A DNA stretch of 64,000 nt, taken from contig NZ_JADOBI010000006.1 of the NCBI RefSeq assembly GCF_015644585.1, positions 1-64,000 on the forward strand. The letters run 5' to 3'. Of the stretch, positions 10,419-33,402 are shown in pieces. The position numbers were made by a program, and so were the translations under genes. This DNA is from Rahnella laticis. GTDB lineage: Bacteria; Pseudomonadota; Gammaproteobacteria; Enterobacterales; Enterobacteriaceae. The notes under the pieces were generated by a model. That model was not told where the DNA came from, did no database searches, and worked only from the letters and a program-made list of their open reading frames with translations. Numbering within the stretch: position 1 is the first letter of the stretch; every line of letters begins with the position of its first letter.

Positions 10419-10787
10419 TCACTCACCTCTAAATTTATCCTTGAGCGCATCTTTGTAGCGCCCATGAAGAAAATCGATATTCATTCCCGCTTGCTGCAAA
10501 CGCAGTTGGAGAACTTTGAGACGCTTTTCAACAACTGAAAACTGAGGATCATCTCGCGTTAGAACATGAAGCATATGATCTAACTCGATCGCTTCTTTTC
10601 GGTCCTGTAACTCAGGAGGCAAATAACCTGCGTTTTTAAGAATACGATAAGCGGTTCTTAGCTCTTCAGGAATGCCGCTGTCATCATCGAGTATAAGAGG
10701 TCGGCCAGTTCCATGAAGATTATCAAACTCACCCTTTTCCCGGGCCTCTTTAATGTGTTTTTCAACCCACTGGTCGATCAGAAACAT
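10419..10787 (-). CDS. yhdN: YhdN, DUF1992 family protein
   Basis: 122 residues of the DUF1992 family, also seen in DnaJ-related proteins (DNAJC28). Function unknown. The conserved N-terminal block contains AREKGEFDNLHGTGRPL and the LRTAYRILKNAGYLPPE segment. No signal peptide or membrane helix is seen. It lies two bases before zntR with the same orientation, an arrangement also found in E. coli. Confidence 0.88.
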   Translation of the reverse strand: MFLIDQWVEKHIKEAREKGEFDNLHGTGRPLILDDDSGIPEELRTAYRILKNAGYLPPELQDRKEAIELDHMLHVLTRDDPQFSVVEKRLKVLQLRLQQAGMNIDFLHGRYKDALKDKFRGE

Positions 10788-10907
10788 GATTTTGCCTCAG
10801 CCAAACGGTTAGCCTCACAACTTTAAGGCAGCATAGCGCGAAAGATGAGAAATTCAGGATGAATGGTGCCGGAGGTGACGAAATTAAAAGCATCAAAATT
10901 TGGGCGT

Positions 10908-10929
10908 AAAAAAACCGGGCAGAGCCCGG
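10908..10929 (-). terminator. Alpha operon terminator
   Basis: Read leftward, CCGGGC (10924-10929) pairs with GCCCGG (10915-10920) and is followed by seven T (10914-10908). Lies just after rplQ, the last gene of the alpha operon. Confidence 0.93.
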
Positions 10930-10949
10930 CTTTTTCATGCATCTACAGA

Positions 10950-11363
<414 letters not shown>

Positions 11364-11379
11364 TTAACCTGTGATCCGG

Positions 11380-12369
11380 TTACTCGTCAGCAATACTTGC
11401 TGGTGGCCAGTTTTCCAGGCGCATGCCCAGAGACAAACCACGGGACGCAAGTACGTCTTTGATCTCAGTAAGAGATTTTTTACCCAGGTTAGGTGTTTTA
11501 AGTAACTCAACCTCGGTACGCTGTACCAGATCACCGATGTAGTGGATTGCTTCTGCCTTAAGGCAGTTAGCAGAGCGGACAGTCAATTCCAGATCGTCAA
11601 CAGGGCGCAGCAGGATTGGATCGAATTCCGGCTTCTCTTCTTTGACTTCCGGTTGACGTACATCACGTAAATCAACGAAAGCTTCAAGTTGTTCAGCAAG
11701 AATGGTTGCCGCACGACGGATCGCCTCTTCAGGATCGATCGTACCGTTGGTTTCCATTTCGATAACCAGCTTGTCCAAATCAGTACGCTGTTCTACACGC
11801 GCTGCTTCAACATTGTAGGCAATTCGCTCTACAGGGCTGTAGCATGCGTCTACTAACAGACGACCAATTGGGCGCTCATCTTCTTCCGAATGAATTCGGG
11901 CAGACGCCGGCACATAACCACGACCGCGCTGAACTTTGATACGCATGCTAATAGCAGCGTTCTCATCGGTCAGGTGGCAGATGACATGTTGCGGCTTGAC
12001 GATTTCGACATCACCATCATGGGTAATGTCGGCTGCAGTCACAGGGCCAATGCCAGACTTATTCAGGGTAAGAATAACTTCATCTTTCCCTTGAACTCTC
12101 ACCGCCAGCCCTTTCAGGTTGAGCAGGATCTCCAGGATATCTTCCTGTACGCCTTCTTTGGTGCTGTACTCATGCAGTACACCATCAATCTCAACCTCGG
12201 TCACCGCGCAACCCGGCATGGATGAAAGCAGAATACGGCGCAGTGCGTTGCCTAAAGTATGGCCAAAGCCACGTTCTAAAGGCTCAAGGGTCACCTTGGC
12301 GTGCGTCGAACTGACTTGCTCGATATCTACCAGGCGCGGTTTTAGAAACTCTGTCACAGAACCCTGCAT
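11380..12369 (-). CDS. rpoA: RNA polymerase alpha subunit
   Basis: 329 residues, the E. coli length. The N-terminal domain (about 1-235) forms the dimer that nucleates core enzyme assembly. The C-terminal domain (about 249-329) binds UP elements and activators such as CRP. The determinant around R265 (RSANCLKAE) and the NLGKKSL helix are unchanged relative to E. coli. Located between rpsD and rplQ in the alpha operon. Confidence 0.98.
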
Positions 12370-12394
12370 TGTGTCCTCTCTTTGGTACTAAGCT

Positions 12395-13033
<639 letters not shown>

Positions 13034-13047
13034 CTAAAAAAGCAGCG

Positions 13048-13437
<390 letters not shown>

Positions 13438-13454
13438 TTATTCAATCACCCCGA

Positions 13455-13811
13455 TTATTTCTTGATCGGTTTACGCGGACCCTTACGGGTACGTGCGTTA
13501 GTCTTGGTACGCTGACCGCGTACTGGAAGACCACGACGATGACGCAAACCACGATAAGTCCCAAGGTCCATAAGACGCTTGATGCTCAGGGTGACTTCAC
13601 GACGCAGATCACCTTCAACAATGAACTTGGCAACTTCGTCACGCAGTTTTTCGATTTGCTCTTCAGACAGCTCACTGATCTTAACATTTTCAGCAATACC
13701 GGATGCAGCACAGATAGACTGTGAGCGGGTTTTGCCGATGCCGTAGATCGAAGTTAATGCGATCACGGTATGTTTCTGATCAGGAATGTTAATGCCTGCT
13801 ATACGGGCCAC
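13455..13811 (-). CDS. rpsM: 30S ribosomal protein S13
   Basis: 118 residues. Head protein of the 30S subunit that touches the P-site tRNA and forms bridges to L5. Helix-two-turn-helix motifs with YGIGKTRS and the C-terminal [21 protein letters not shown]. The start is GTG (13811), as in E. coli, with AGGAG upstream. First gene of the alpha operon; the S4 target RNA lies just before it. Confidence 0.98.
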   Translation of the reverse strand: MARIAGINIPDQKHTVIALTSIYGIGKTRSQSICAASGIAENVKISELSEEQIEKLRDEVAKFIVEGDLRREVTLSIKRLMDLGTYRGLRHRRGLPVRGQRTKTNARTRKGPRKPIKK

Positions 13812-13922
13812 TATGCACTCCTACTATTTATATACGGCAATACCATTCTGAAAAGCCCGTTTTCAGGATACTCAAATAGTATTGCTGCTTACATACAAAA
13901 GATTGGCTGGCTAATCTAGCCA
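13812..13922 (-). ncRNA. Alpha operon leader, S4-binding pseudoknot
   Basis: The minus strand before rpsM closely matches my recollection of the E. coli alpha leader: a GCTGGCTA/TAGCCAGC hairpin, the block TTGAGTATCCTGAAAACGG, CTTTTCAG, then AATAGTAGGAGTGCATA before the GTG start. S4 binds this nested pseudoknot and blocks translation of rpsM. The upstream hairpin may also limit readthrough from rpmJ. Confidence 0.85.
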
Positions 13923-13959
13923 GCTCAACCCAACTTTGCAAGAAAAATATGCGAGATAA

Positions 13960-14109
<150 letters not shown>

Positions 14110-15441
14110 TTAGCGGTTATAGCCTTTCAGGTTTGCTTTCTTCAATGCAGACTCATACTGACTTGACATCATCAGAGTTTGCACTTGAGCCATAAAGTCC
14201 ATAATGACAACGACTACGATTAGTAGTGAAGTACCACCAAAGTAGAATGGAACTTTCATCGCGTCACGCATGAACTCCGGGATAAGGCAGATGAAAGTAA
14301 TATACATCGCACCAATTAAGGTTAAGCGCGTCATTACTTTATCGATGTACTTCGCCGTTTGCTCTCCCGGACGAATTCCTGGTACAAATGCACCGGACTT
14401 CTTCAGGTTATCTGCTGTCTCACGCGGGTTGAACACCAACGCAGTATAAAAGAAACAGAAGAAGATGATTGCAGTCGCATAGAGTAACACATAAAGCGGT
14501 TGTCCAGGCTGCAAATACAGCGAAATCGTAGTCAGCCAGTTCCAACCAGTTCCGCCCCCAAACCATGATGCAATCGTGGCAGGGAACAGAATAATGCTGG
14601 AAGCGAAAATTGCTGGGATAACCCCGGCCATATTCACTTTCAACGGTAAGTGCGTGCTCTGTGCTGCATAGACACGACGACCCTGTTGACGCTTGGCGTA
14701 GTTAACGACGATACGACGTTGACCACGTTCTACAAACACAACAAAGAAAGTCACTGCAAACACTAAAACTGCAACCAACAGCAACAGGAGGAAGTGCAGG
14801 TCGCCTTGCCGAGCTTGTTCGATAGTATGGGCAACTGCTGGCGGAAGACCCGCTACGATACCGGCAAAAATAATGATCGAAATACCGTTACCGATACCTC
14901 GTTCAGTAATTTGTTCACCCAGCCACATCAGGAAGATTGTCCCGGTAACCAGACTCACAACTGCAGTAAAGTAGAATGCGAAGCCTGGGTTTAACACCAG
15001 GCCTTGCATACCAGGCATGTTCGGCAAACCGGTAGCAATACCGATAGACTGAAACACTGCCAATACCAGCGTACCGTAACGGGTGTACTGGCTAATCTTA
15101 CGACGGCCAGCCTCCCCTTCTTTCTTAATTTCCGCCAACGCTGGATGAACCACCGTTAACAACTGGATAATGATCGATGCCGAAATGTACGGCATGATCC
15201 CCAGAGCAAAGATTGAAGCACGGCTGAGAGCACCACCAGAGAACATATTAAACATTTCAATGATGGTGCCTCTTTGCTGCTCGAGCAATTTGGCAAGTAC
15301 AGTGGCATCAATACCAGGGATCGGAATAAAAGAGCCGATACGGAAAACAATCAGCGCACCGATAACAAACAAAAGTCTGCGCTTCAGTTCGCCTAGTCCA
15401 CCCTTGGCACTTTGAAAATCTAATCCCGGTTGCTTAGCCAT
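14110..15441 (-). CDS. secY: SecY, protein translocase channel subunit
   Basis: 443 residues with about ten membrane helices. With SecE and SecG it forms the inner membrane channel for secreted and membrane proteins. The plug region [23 protein letters not shown] and the cytoplasmic loops near 250 and 350 ([15 protein letters not shown]) that bind ribosomes and SecA are conserved. It lies 7 nt after rplO, the usual spc operon place. Confidence 0.98.
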   Translation of the reverse strand: MAKQPGLDFQSAKGGLGELKRRLLFVIGALIVFRIGSFIPIPGIDATVLAKLLEQQRGTIIEMFNMFSGGALSRASIFALGIMPYISASIIIQLLTVVHPALAEIKKEGEAGRRKISQYTRYGTLVLAVFQSIGIATGLPNMPGMQGLVLNPGFAFYFTAVVSLVTGTIFLMWLGEQITERGIGNGISIIIFAGIVAGLPPAVAHTIEQARQGDLHFLLLLLVAVLVFAVTFFVVFVERGQRRIVVNYAKRQQGRRVYAAQSTHLPLKVNMAGVIPAIFASSIILFPATIASWFGGGTGWNWLTTISLYLQPGQPLYVLLYATAIIFFCFFYTALVFNPRETADNLKKSGAFVPGIRPGEQTAKYIDKVMTRLTLIGAMYITFICLIPEFMRDAMKVPFYFGGTSLLIVVVVIMDFMAQVQTLMMSSQYESALKKANLKGYNR

Positions 15442-15448
15442 CTGCTAC

Positions 15449-15883
15449 TTATTCCTCAATTTTACCGCCAGCAGCTTCGATAGCAACACGAGCGCCTTTG
15501 GTGACACGCAAACCACGCAGAGTTACCGCACGACCAACTTCGCCTGAAAGGATTACTTTCGCGAACTCGATCTGGATACCAACTACGTTAGCGGCTTTCA
15601 GCGCGTTCAGGTCGATCACGTCGCCTTCCACCAGAGCCAGTTCAGACAGACGAACTTCTGCCGTGATCATAGCTTTGCGGGAGGTGAAGCCAAATTTCGG
15701 CAGACGACGATATAAAGGCATCTGACCACCTTCAAAACCGCGACGTACGCCACCGCCAGAACGTGAGTTCTGACCTTTGTGACCACGACCACCGGTTTTA
15801 CCCAGGCCAGAACCAATACCACGACCTACACGCCTTGGCGCTTGTTTGGCACCATCAGCCGGAGACAGAGTATTTAAACGCAT
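15449..15883 (-). CDS. rplO: 50S ribosomal protein L15
   Basis: 144 residues. Late-assembly large-subunit protein. The glycine-rich N-terminal extension ([21 protein letters not shown]) threads into 23S rRNA; the C-terminal globular part ends [10 protein letters not shown]. Lies between rpmD and secY. Confidence 0.98.
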   Translation of the reverse strand: MRLNTLSPADGAKQAPRRVGRGIGSGLGKTGGRGHKGQNSRSGGGVRRGFEGGQMPLYRRLPKFGFTSRKAMITAEVRLSELALVEGDVIDLNALKAANVVGIQIEFAKVILSGEVGRAVTLRGLRVTKGARVAIEAAGGKIEE

Positions 15884-15886
15884 CTC

Positions 15887-16066
15887 TTACTCCTCAACCT
15901 TAACCATGTAGGAAACCAGGTTGATCATACCGCGTACAGCAGGAGTATCCTCGCGCTCTACGGTGTGACCAATACGACGCAGACCCAGACCAACCAGAGT
16001 AGCTTTATGCTTAGGCAGGCGGCCAATAGAACTGCGAGTTTGTGTAACTTTAATAGTCTTTGCCAT
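15887..16066 (-). CDS. rpmD: 50S ribosomal protein L30
   Basis: 59 residues starting [16 protein letters not shown] and ending YMVKVEE. The family segment [16 protein letters not shown] is clear. Sits 3 nt before the rplO start and 6 nt after rpsE. Confidence 0.97.
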   Translation of the reverse strand: MAKTIKVTQTRSSIGRLPKHKATLVGLGLRRIGHTVEREDTPAVRGMINLVSYMVKVEE

Positions 16067-16072
16067 GGTTAA

Positions 16073-16950
<878 letters not shown>

Positions 16951-17484
16951 TTACTTCTTCTTAGCCTCTTTGGTACGCACGACTTCGTCGGCGTAACGGA
17001 CACCCTTGCCTTTATAAGGCTCAGGACGACGGTAGGCACGTAAATCCGCAGCAACCTGACCGATTACCTGCTTATCAGCGCCTTTCAGCACGATTTCAGT
17101 TTGGGTCGGACATTCTGCAGTAATGCCTTCCGGCAGTTGATGATCGACCGGGTGAGAGAAGCCTAAGGCTAAATTCACCACGTTGCCTTTAACAGCAGCA
17201 CGATAACCAACACCTACCAGTTGAAGCTTTTTAGTGAAGCCGTCGGTAACACCTACAACCATAGAGTTCAACAGTGCACGAGTGGTACCCGCTTGGGCCC
17301 AACCGTCTACAGCGCCTTCGCGTGGAGCGAAAGTCAGTGTATTTTCTTCCTGTTTAACAACTACAGCGTCATGGATAGTACGTGACAGCTCGCCGTTTTT
17401 ACCCTTAATCGAAATAACCTGACCGTTGAGTTTAACCTCTACGCCGGCAGGAATGACGACGGGTGCTTTTGCAACACGAGACAT
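16951..17484 (-). CDS. rplF: 50S ribosomal protein L6
   Basis: 177 residues with two similar alpha-beta domains. Sits near the factor-binding site and contacts the sarcin-ricin loop region. The family motif [11 protein letters not shown] is near the C-terminus. Lies between rpsH and rplR. Confidence 0.98.
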   Translation of the reverse strand: MSRVAKAPVVIPAGVEVKLNGQVISIKGKNGELSRTIHDAVVVKQEENTLTFAPREGAVDGWAQAGTTRALLNSMVVGVTDGFTKKLQLVGVGYRAAVKGNVVNLALGFSHPVDHQLPEGITAECPTQTEIVLKGADKQVIGQVAADLRAYRRPEPYKGKGVRYADEVVRTKEAKKK

Positions 17485-17497
17485 TCTTTCCTCCCAA

Positions 17498-17896
<399 letters not shown>

Positions 17897-17923
17897 TTAC
17901 TCCCGTGATTCAATTGGTGACAA

Positions 17924-19505
<1,582 letters not shown>

Positions 19506-19574
19506 CTAATGTCAACTACAACTTTAGGACCCAGGATAGGTCGTTAAGAAATCCCCACAATATGAGGGCGCGGC

Positions 19575-19603
19575 ATTATAACACCGGTTCCCGATTATGG
19601 GTA
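19575..19603 (-). promoter_or_regulatory. Probable spc operon promoter
   Basis: Read leftward a perfect -10 TATAAT lies at 19575-19580, about 80 nt before rplN. The -35 at 17-bp spacing (TACCCA) is poor, preceded by a T-rich run that doubles as the rpsQ terminator tail. The position matches the separate spc promoter of E. coli. Confidence 0.6.
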
Positions 19604-19639
19604 GAAAAAATAAACGGCCCACGTACATGAGCCGTTTAT
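19604..19639 (-). terminator. S10 operon terminator after rpsQ
   Basis: Read leftward, ATAAACGGC (19631-19639) pairs with GCCGTTTAT (19610-19618), followed by a T-rich run at 19609-19604. It separates the S10 operon from the spc operon. Confidence 0.85.
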
Positions 19640-19663
19640 CTATTTTTGAGAGGCGCTACTGTA

Positions 19664-21589
<1,926 letters not shown>

Positions 21590-21594
21590 CTACC

Positions 21595-21876
<282 letters not shown>

Positions 21877-21887
21877 TTATCCTCTAA

Positions 21888-24293
<2,406 letters not shown>

Positions 24294-24314
24294 TCAATCG
24301 CTCAATGACCCTGA

Positions 24315-24803
<489 letters not shown>

Positions 24804-24809
24804 CCGCGC

Positions 24810-24837
24810 ATTATACGTAAACAGGGAGAATAAGCAA
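24810..24837 (-). promoter_or_regulatory. S10 operon promoter
   Basis: Read leftward, -35 TTGCTT (24832-24837), 16-bp spacer and a perfect -10 TATAAT (24810-24815), followed by GCGCGGGC, a GC-rich discriminator typical of stringently controlled promoters. Confidence 0.85.
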
Positions 24838-25063
24838 CAGTCATTGCCAAATGAACTGCTTTTATTTTGCACTAACGTCAACTCGTTCCATCGCCTGAGT
24901 TTTATCTGCATTTATTGGCGGGCTGTATTACAACTGGATGAGATATCAACATCTTGTTTCGGTCTTGATTAATAATGAATTCAGTAGGCCATTGTCTCTT
25001 CAGGTACCAATATCATCCCTCATAAAAGGTGTTATGACTTTGACTTAGTTCCGGGGACATTCT
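24838..25063. other. Intergenic region between S10 promoter and gspO
   Basis: With the S10 leader this makes a 437-nt stretch without a protein gene. This part should hold the rightward promoter of gspO, but I see no convincing -35/-10 pair, no repeat and no RNA gene in it. Confidence 0.5.
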
Positions 25064-25876
25064 TTGTACTATCCAATTTTATCAGACGGCCCGTTTCAGG
25101 GAGTCGCCCACTCTGTAGCTGCTTTCATCGGCTTTTTAGCCGGTATGGTGCTCAACGTCGTAGTCACCCGATTTATTCTAAAGTTTGCTTCAGACTCGTC
25201 AGAGACTCCTGTGCTTCCGTTCGCTCTGCCCGATGTCTCTTATGCGAGGCGCTCTGATGGGCCCGGTTTATACCTGAAATCTCTATTGCTTAGACAGATG
25301 AGTTTTCGAAGGCCCAGCCTTTATTACCGGAGCCAGCTTTCATACCGATCCCTTTTTGTCATCGGGAGCTGCGCGCTCATGTTTTTGGGTATGTCCTTTC
25401 TCTTTGATAATCCTATGACCTGGCTGGTGGTTTGTCTGTTTTCTTGTTTTCTCATCGCATTGAGTGTTATCGACGTTTCAACATTCATTTTACCGGATGC
25501 CTTAACACTGCCGTTACTGTGGCTCGGTCTGATGTTGAGTGCACTTGGTTATGGCGTCCCCGTTGAGTCTGCTATTTTTGGCGCAGTTTCGGGCTATCTG
25601 TCTTTTTGGTCTCTTTATTGGTGTTTGAGGTTTCTGATGAAGAAAGAGGGGATGGGTTTCGGTGATTTTAAATTACTGGCGGCGATAGGCGCCTGGTCAG
25701 GCTGGGAGGCATTACCTGCTGTATGTACGCTGGCTGCATTGATCGGTATTTTTTATGCCATCGTTTGGGGTCGGATTTTCCGACAGGGTAGTTTGATTCC
25801 TTTTGGCCCTGCCCTTTCATTATCCGGACTTCTAATCTACATCAGCCAGAGGAATGATATTGTCTGGCTGATGTAA
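25064..25876 (+). CDS. gspO: Type IV prepilin peptidase, GspO/A24 family
   Basis: 270 residues with about seven membrane helices. The family cleaves the leader of type IV pilins and type II secretion pseudopilins at the inner membrane. The catalytic aspartates are present in LSVIDVSTFILPD (about 143-155) and GMGFGDFKLLAAIGAW (about 194-209). The CxxC pairs of the usual N-terminal methylase domain are absent, as in E. coli GspO at the same locus, so it likely cleaves but does not methylate. The start is TTG at 25064 with GGGGA upstream. No other secretion gene lies nearby. Convergent with bfr. Confidence 0.85.
   Translation: MYYPILSDGPFQGVAHSVAAFIGFLAGMVLNVVVTRFILKFASDSSETPVLPFALPDVSYARRSDGPGLYLKSLLLRQMSFRRPSLYYRSQLSYRSLFVIGSCALMFLGMSFLFDNPMTWLVVCLFSCFLIALSVIDVSTFILPDALTLPLLWLGLMLSALGYGVPVESAIFGAVSGYLSFWSLYWCLRFLMKKEGMGFGDFKLLAAIGAWSGWEALPAVCTLAALIGIFYAIVWGRIFRQGSLIPFGPALSLSGLLIYISQRNDIVWLM
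25838..25875. terminator. Strong hairpin over the gspO stop codon
   Basis: TACATCAGCCAGA (25838-25850) and TCTGGCTGATGTA (25863-25875) form a perfect 13-bp stem with a 12-nt loop. It spans the last codons of gspO and sits 11 nt from the convergent bfr stop. No U run follows on either strand, so an RNA-end or processing role is as likely as intrinsic termination. Confidence 0.6.
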
Positions 25877-25885
25877 TCGGTACTG

Positions 25886-26365
25886 CTATTGAGATGCTTC
25901 TTTGAGCTGGGACTGGATGTAGTTTTGTAACCCAATACGGCCGATCAATTCGATCTCAGTTTCAAGCCAGTCAATATGATGTTCTTCGTCTGCAAGAATA
26001 GTGATCATTAAATCCCGGCTGACATAATCATGGACTGAATCAGCGTAAGCAATCCCTTCTCTCAGGTCTTTGGCCCCATCAAGTTCAAGTACTAAATCTG
26101 ACTTCAGCATTTCTTCAACATCTTCGCCAATGTTAAGCTTTCCGAGATCTTGCAGGTTTGGGATGCCTTCGAGGAAAAGTATGCGTTCAATGTAAATATC
26201 GGCATGTTTCATTTCGTCGATAGACTCATGATATTCGATACCATTCAGGCGCATTAAGCCCCAGTTTTTGAACATTCGGGCGTGCAGGAAATACTGGTTA
26301 ATAGCAACCAGCTCATTTCCAAGAAGTTTGTTGAGATGAGCAATGACTTTTTTATCGCCTTTCAT
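25886..26365 (-). CDS. bfr: Bacterioferritin
   Basis: 159 residues. Forms a 24-subunit shell with 12 haems that oxidises and stores iron. Ferroxidase ligands E18, E51 and H54 and the haem ligand M52 are at E. coli positions; E127 and H130 lie in [10 protein letters not shown]. Next to bfd, which helps release its iron; 85 nt separate them. Confidence 0.97.
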   Translation of the reverse strand: MKGDKKVIAHLNKLLGNELVAINQYFLHARMFKNWGLMRLNGIEYHESIDEMKHADIYIERILFLEGIPNLQDLGKLNIGEDVEEMLKSDLVLELDGAKDLREGIAYADSVHDYVSRDLMITILADEEHHIDWLETEIELIGRIGLQNYIQSQLKEASQ

Positions 26366-26450
26366 AGGTAACTCCTCCGTTCCGGTATCTAAAGCGTAGA
26401 TCCGGTACAGAGTAAGTCAAAAAAAAGGCACACTTTTTAACGAAGTATTT

Positions 26451-26645
26451 TTACGCGATGTTTTTGAACTCTGGGATTTGTTGTAATTCATCTTCCATTA
26501 TCTGTCGTGCAGCCCGCACACATTTGCCACACTGTGTTCCTACTGGAACAAAATTTCTGAGCTGTTGAAAAGTTTGTGGCTGGTAACTCCTGACGGCCTG
26601 TCTGATCGTTTTATCACTGACTGAGTTACATAAACACACGTACAT
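26451..26645 (-). CDS. bfd: Bacterioferritin-associated ferredoxin
   Basis: 64 residues with a [2Fe-2S] cluster. It reduces the haem and core of bacterioferritin so that stored iron is freed. The four cluster cysteines are C4 and C6 (MYVCLC) and the pair in GTQCGKC. Start at MYVCLC (26645) matches homologues; a GTG at 26654 is also in frame. A likely Fur box lies upstream. Confidence 0.95.
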   Translation of the reverse strand: MYVCLCNSVSDKTIRQAVRSYQPQTFQQLRNFVPVGTQCGKCVRAARQIMEDELQQIPEFKNIA

Positions 26646-26681
26646 ATAAACCACACTTCGTCTAAATCTTAGATTAACTGT

Positions 26682-26704
26682 AAATGAGAATGGTTATTAT
26701 TGCA
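26682..26704 (-). promoter_or_regulatory. Likely Fur box upstream of bfd
   Basis: The sequence GAGAATGGTTATTATTGCA (from 26686) matches the 19-bp Fur consensus at about 12 positions by eye. It lies about 40 nt upstream of bfd, which is Fur-repressed in E. coli. Confidence 0.6.
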
Positions 26705-26744
26705 AATCCTGTTTATCCCTTTTCTGTCACAAAATTTAGAAAAT

Positions 26745-26772
26745 AAAAAAGGGTGCCGAGGCACCCTTTTTT
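26745..26772. terminator. tuf terminator
   Basis: GGGTGC (26751-26756) pairs with GCACCC (26761-26766), flanked by A6 and T7 runs on either side, so it works in both directions. It ends the str operon after tuf. Confidence 0.93.
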
Positions 26773-26791
26773 TGCTCTTGATTATCAGCGA

Positions 26792-28006
<1,215 letters not shown>

Positions 28007-28047
28007 TCAAAGAGAGAGCACGGGATCATTGTGTTTAAACCAGTGGC

Positions 28048-30171
<2,124 letters not shown>

Positions 30172-30258
30172 CTATTACTAGGACGTTCAAGTTCGGTTAA
30201 CCCAAGCGGGTTGGCTTCTTGAAGCGCCCGCTTGGTTAGCATAACTACTGCGAAGTGA

Positions 30259-31269
<1,011 letters not shown>

Positions 31270-31291
31270 TTAGCTAATATGGGGACGCAGA

Positions 31292-31320
31292 ATTTTAGGG
31301 CTGACCTAAGAGGGTGTCAA
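31292..31320 (-). promoter_or_regulatory. str operon promoter
   Basis: Read leftward, a perfect -35 TTGACA (31315-31320), 17-bp spacer and -10 TAAAAT (31292-31297). The hexamers match the E. coli str promoter as I recall it. It lies about 25 nt after the tusB stop. Confidence 0.88.
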
Positions 31321-31343
31321 GAAATATACAGCACATCGTTGAT

Positions 31344-31631
31344 TCACCATGCCGTTTGCTGGGCATGCTTCTCAGTCAGCGCAACGAAACCAGTATAGTC
31401 GATCAGGGTGATTTTGTGCGAAATTTGACCAACCAATCCTCGTGCAGCCAGATCTTCGCTTAATACATACACTGACTGAACAAGCTGGCTCAGCAGTCCA
31501 CAGGCTTCACTGTCATGGATCGCCGCGAGTACGCCATCCTGCATCAGCAAAAGCGCGTCATCCGATGCAACCATCTTAAGAAGCAATGAAAAATCACAAT
31601 GTTGCGGGGAATTGGAAAGGGTAAAAAGCAT
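31344..31631 (-). CDS. tusB: TusB, tRNA 2-thiouridine sulfur relay protein
   Basis: 95 residues. One subunit of the TusBCD heterohexamer that carries sulfur from TusA to TusE and MnmA for the mnm5s2U34 tRNA modification. It lacks an obvious active cysteine of its own, as usual for TusB. Last gene of the yheO-tusD-tusC-tusB unit. Confidence 0.94.
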   Translation of the reverse strand: MLFTLSNSPQHCDFSLLLKMVASDDALLLMQDGVLAAIHDSEACGLLSQLVQSVYVLSEDLAARGLVGQISHKITLIDYTGFVALTEKHAQQTAW

Positions 31632-31644
31632 AGGATTTCCTGAT

Positions 31645-32004
31645 CTAAAACGTCATCACCACATCGTAACTGGCCAGCCGGCCGCGGATTTCAGCCACAG
31701 ACAGCGGCTCAACGTCCAGCACCCATTCATGCCCGGCAGATAAACCGCGAGCCTTCAGCGACTCTGTGCAGACAAAGCACTGGTCAACATCATAAAGGGG
31801 CAGTACACCGAACGTGGCGATATAATTACGGGCCAGAATTTTTTCAGGCTGCTGCGCAGGCATCAGCTGAAAAACACCGTCTGCCATAAAAAAGACGCCA
31901 ATATCTTCGGTCAGTGCTGAGGTGGCAAGCAGCGCATCGAGACCTTCGCGCCCGGCGGAAGAACCGTGCGGTCCCTGCGTGAATATAAACGCAACCTTCT
32001 TCAT
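31645..32004 (-). CDS. tusC: TusC, sulfur relay protein
   Basis: 119 residues, as in E. coli. DsrF-like member of TusBCD. Starts [14 protein letters not shown] at 32004; an in-frame ATG at 32025 would add seven unconserved residues. The segment [21 protein letters not shown] is the family core. Lies 22 nt after tusD. Confidence 0.94.
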   Translation of the reverse strand: MKKVAFIFTQGPHGSSAGREGLDALLATSALTEDIGVFFMADGVFQLMPAQQPEKILARNYIATFGVLPLYDVDQCFVCTESLKARGLSAGHEWVLDVEPLSVAEIRGRLASYDVVMTF

Positions 32005-32026
32005 TATTGTTCTCTGCAATAGCACA

Positions 32027-32419
32027 TCAGAACTGAACCATACGATCGCAGGTCAGCGAAGCTTCAGCAAGACTGCCCAGGCCGGTCAGATGGAAACCCG
32101 GTTGCAGGTTAGTCTGACCGTGCCCCTGATTATCGGCTTCCGTTTCGTCAATCACACCGCGACGCAAAGCAGCAGCAACACAAACATTCAGTGCCACCTG
32201 ATGATCGGCGGCCATTCGCTGCCAGGATCTCACTAAATCGAATTCATCGGAGGCTGGAGCAGAAAGCAGGTTGCCATTCAGTACGCCTTCACGATAGAAA
32301 AAAACGCTGTCGAGCTGATGCCCGCTGGCAATGAGCGCCAGTGCGAACTGATACGCCGCACTGGCTTGCTGAGTTCCATACGCCGGACCAGTTACCAAAA
32401 GGCAGTAGCGGAGCTTCAA
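32027..32419 (-). CDS. tusD: TusD, sulfur relay protein with active cysteine
   Basis: 130 residues. DsrE-like subunit that takes persulfide sulfur from TusA. The active cysteine is C80 in [11 protein letters not shown] (Cys78 in E. coli). Core [13 protein letters not shown] near residue 14. Its start overlaps the yheO stop by 4 nt. Confidence 0.95.
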   Translation of the reverse strand: MKLRYCLLVTGPAYGTQQASAAYQFALALIASGHQLDSVFFYREGVLNGNLLSAPASDEFDLVRSWQRMAADHQVALNVCVAAALRRGVIDETEADNQGHGQTNLQPGFHLTGLGSLAEASLTCDRMVQF

Positions 32420-33138
32420 CGTTCGTTCCCCACCAGGTCACCACTTTTAAACTGTCGGATATAAAGATACACAGTGTGCTTGGAAATATTCAGACGATCG
32501 GCCACCTGATTAATGGCATCTTTAATATCAAAGATACCTTTTTCATAAAGATTCAGCACAACCTGACGGTTCTTCGCATTGTTAGAAACATTGCGGTCCG
32601 CATTCACTTCTTCAATAGTGAATTCCAGCGTCTGAGCGACCAGATCGTCAACCGACGACGCGAAGTTCACCGAAGAAGCGACTTCCTGCGTTTCCGGCGG
32701 CATGAAGGTCTGAATGATCTGCGAGAAAGGCACATCAAGGTTCATGTTGATGCACAGCAGCCCGATGACACGCTGCTCACGGTTGCGGATGGCGATAGTC
32801 ACCGACTTCATCAGCACACCGCTTTTCGCACGGGTGAAATAAGCTTTGGAGACATTGCTGTCAGCGCCGGTCATGTCATGCAACATGCGCAGCGCGAGAT
32901 CCGTAATCGGTGAGCCGATTTTGCGGCCGGTATGTTCGCCATTGGCGATGCGAACCGCAGAGCATTTCAGGTCTTCCAGTGAATGCAGCACAATTTCGCA
33001 GTGCTCACCAATCAGCATTGCAAGTCCGTCCACCACGGCCTCGTATGAAGACAAGATTTCATGGTCGACCTGGCTGAAAGGACGTTGGTCCAGCAAATCC
33101 AGATCGCCGGTTTCGCCAGTTATAAGCGAATTAGACAT
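32416..33138 (-). CDS. yheO: YheO, PAS-like and helix-turn-helix DNA-binding protein
   Basis: 240 residues. The YheO domain (PAS-like, about 20-130) precedes a DauR-type helix-turn-helix near the C-terminus ([20 protein letters not shown]). Presumed transcription factor; its ligand is unknown. The start MSNSLITGE at 33138 matches homologues. It overlaps tusD by 4 nt, so regulator and sulfur relay genes are made together. Confidence 0.92.
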   Translation of the reverse strand: MSNSLITGETGDLDLLDQRPFSQVDHEILSSYEAVVDGLAMLIGEHCEIVLHSLEDLKCSAVRIANGEHTGRKIGSPITDLALRMLHDMTGADSNVSKAYFTRAKSGVLMKSVTIAIRNREQRVIGLLCINMNLDVPFSQIIQTFMPPETQEVASSVNFASSVDDLVAQTLEFTIEEVNADRNVSNNAKNRQVVLNLYEKGIFDIKDAINQVADRLNISKHTVYLYIRQFKSGDLVGNER

Positions 33139-33354
33139 CGAAGCTACCACCCTCTATATCGCGCCTTCCAACGGGAGTCAGAGCGCATTATTCATCGTTC
33201 CAGGGTCGTTACTGTATCAAAAGTACAGAAAAAACGGCCTTGCGAGTATATGGATCTGTGACGTTATGCCGGGCAGACAAAAGCGTCAAGTTATCATCAT
33301 AGAGTAACCGCAATAAAATGAGGGGCTGGTTCAAATAAAAGTTACTGACGAAAA

Positions 33355-33381
33355 AAAACCGCCGCGTTAAGCGACGGTTTT
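33355..33381 (-). terminator. fkpA terminator
   Basis: Read leftward, AAAACCG-CGC arms pair around a GTTAA loop with one mismatch, and a run of eight T follows (33358-33351). Lies just after fkpA. Confidence 0.85.
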
Positions 33382-33402
33382 ATGCAGCAACTGTGCGGCA
33401 GC

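Noticed and set aside
25877-26791. Chitinase gene as in E. coli between bfd and tuf
   Set aside because: The interval after bfd holds only the Fur box and the tuf terminator; no such gene is present.
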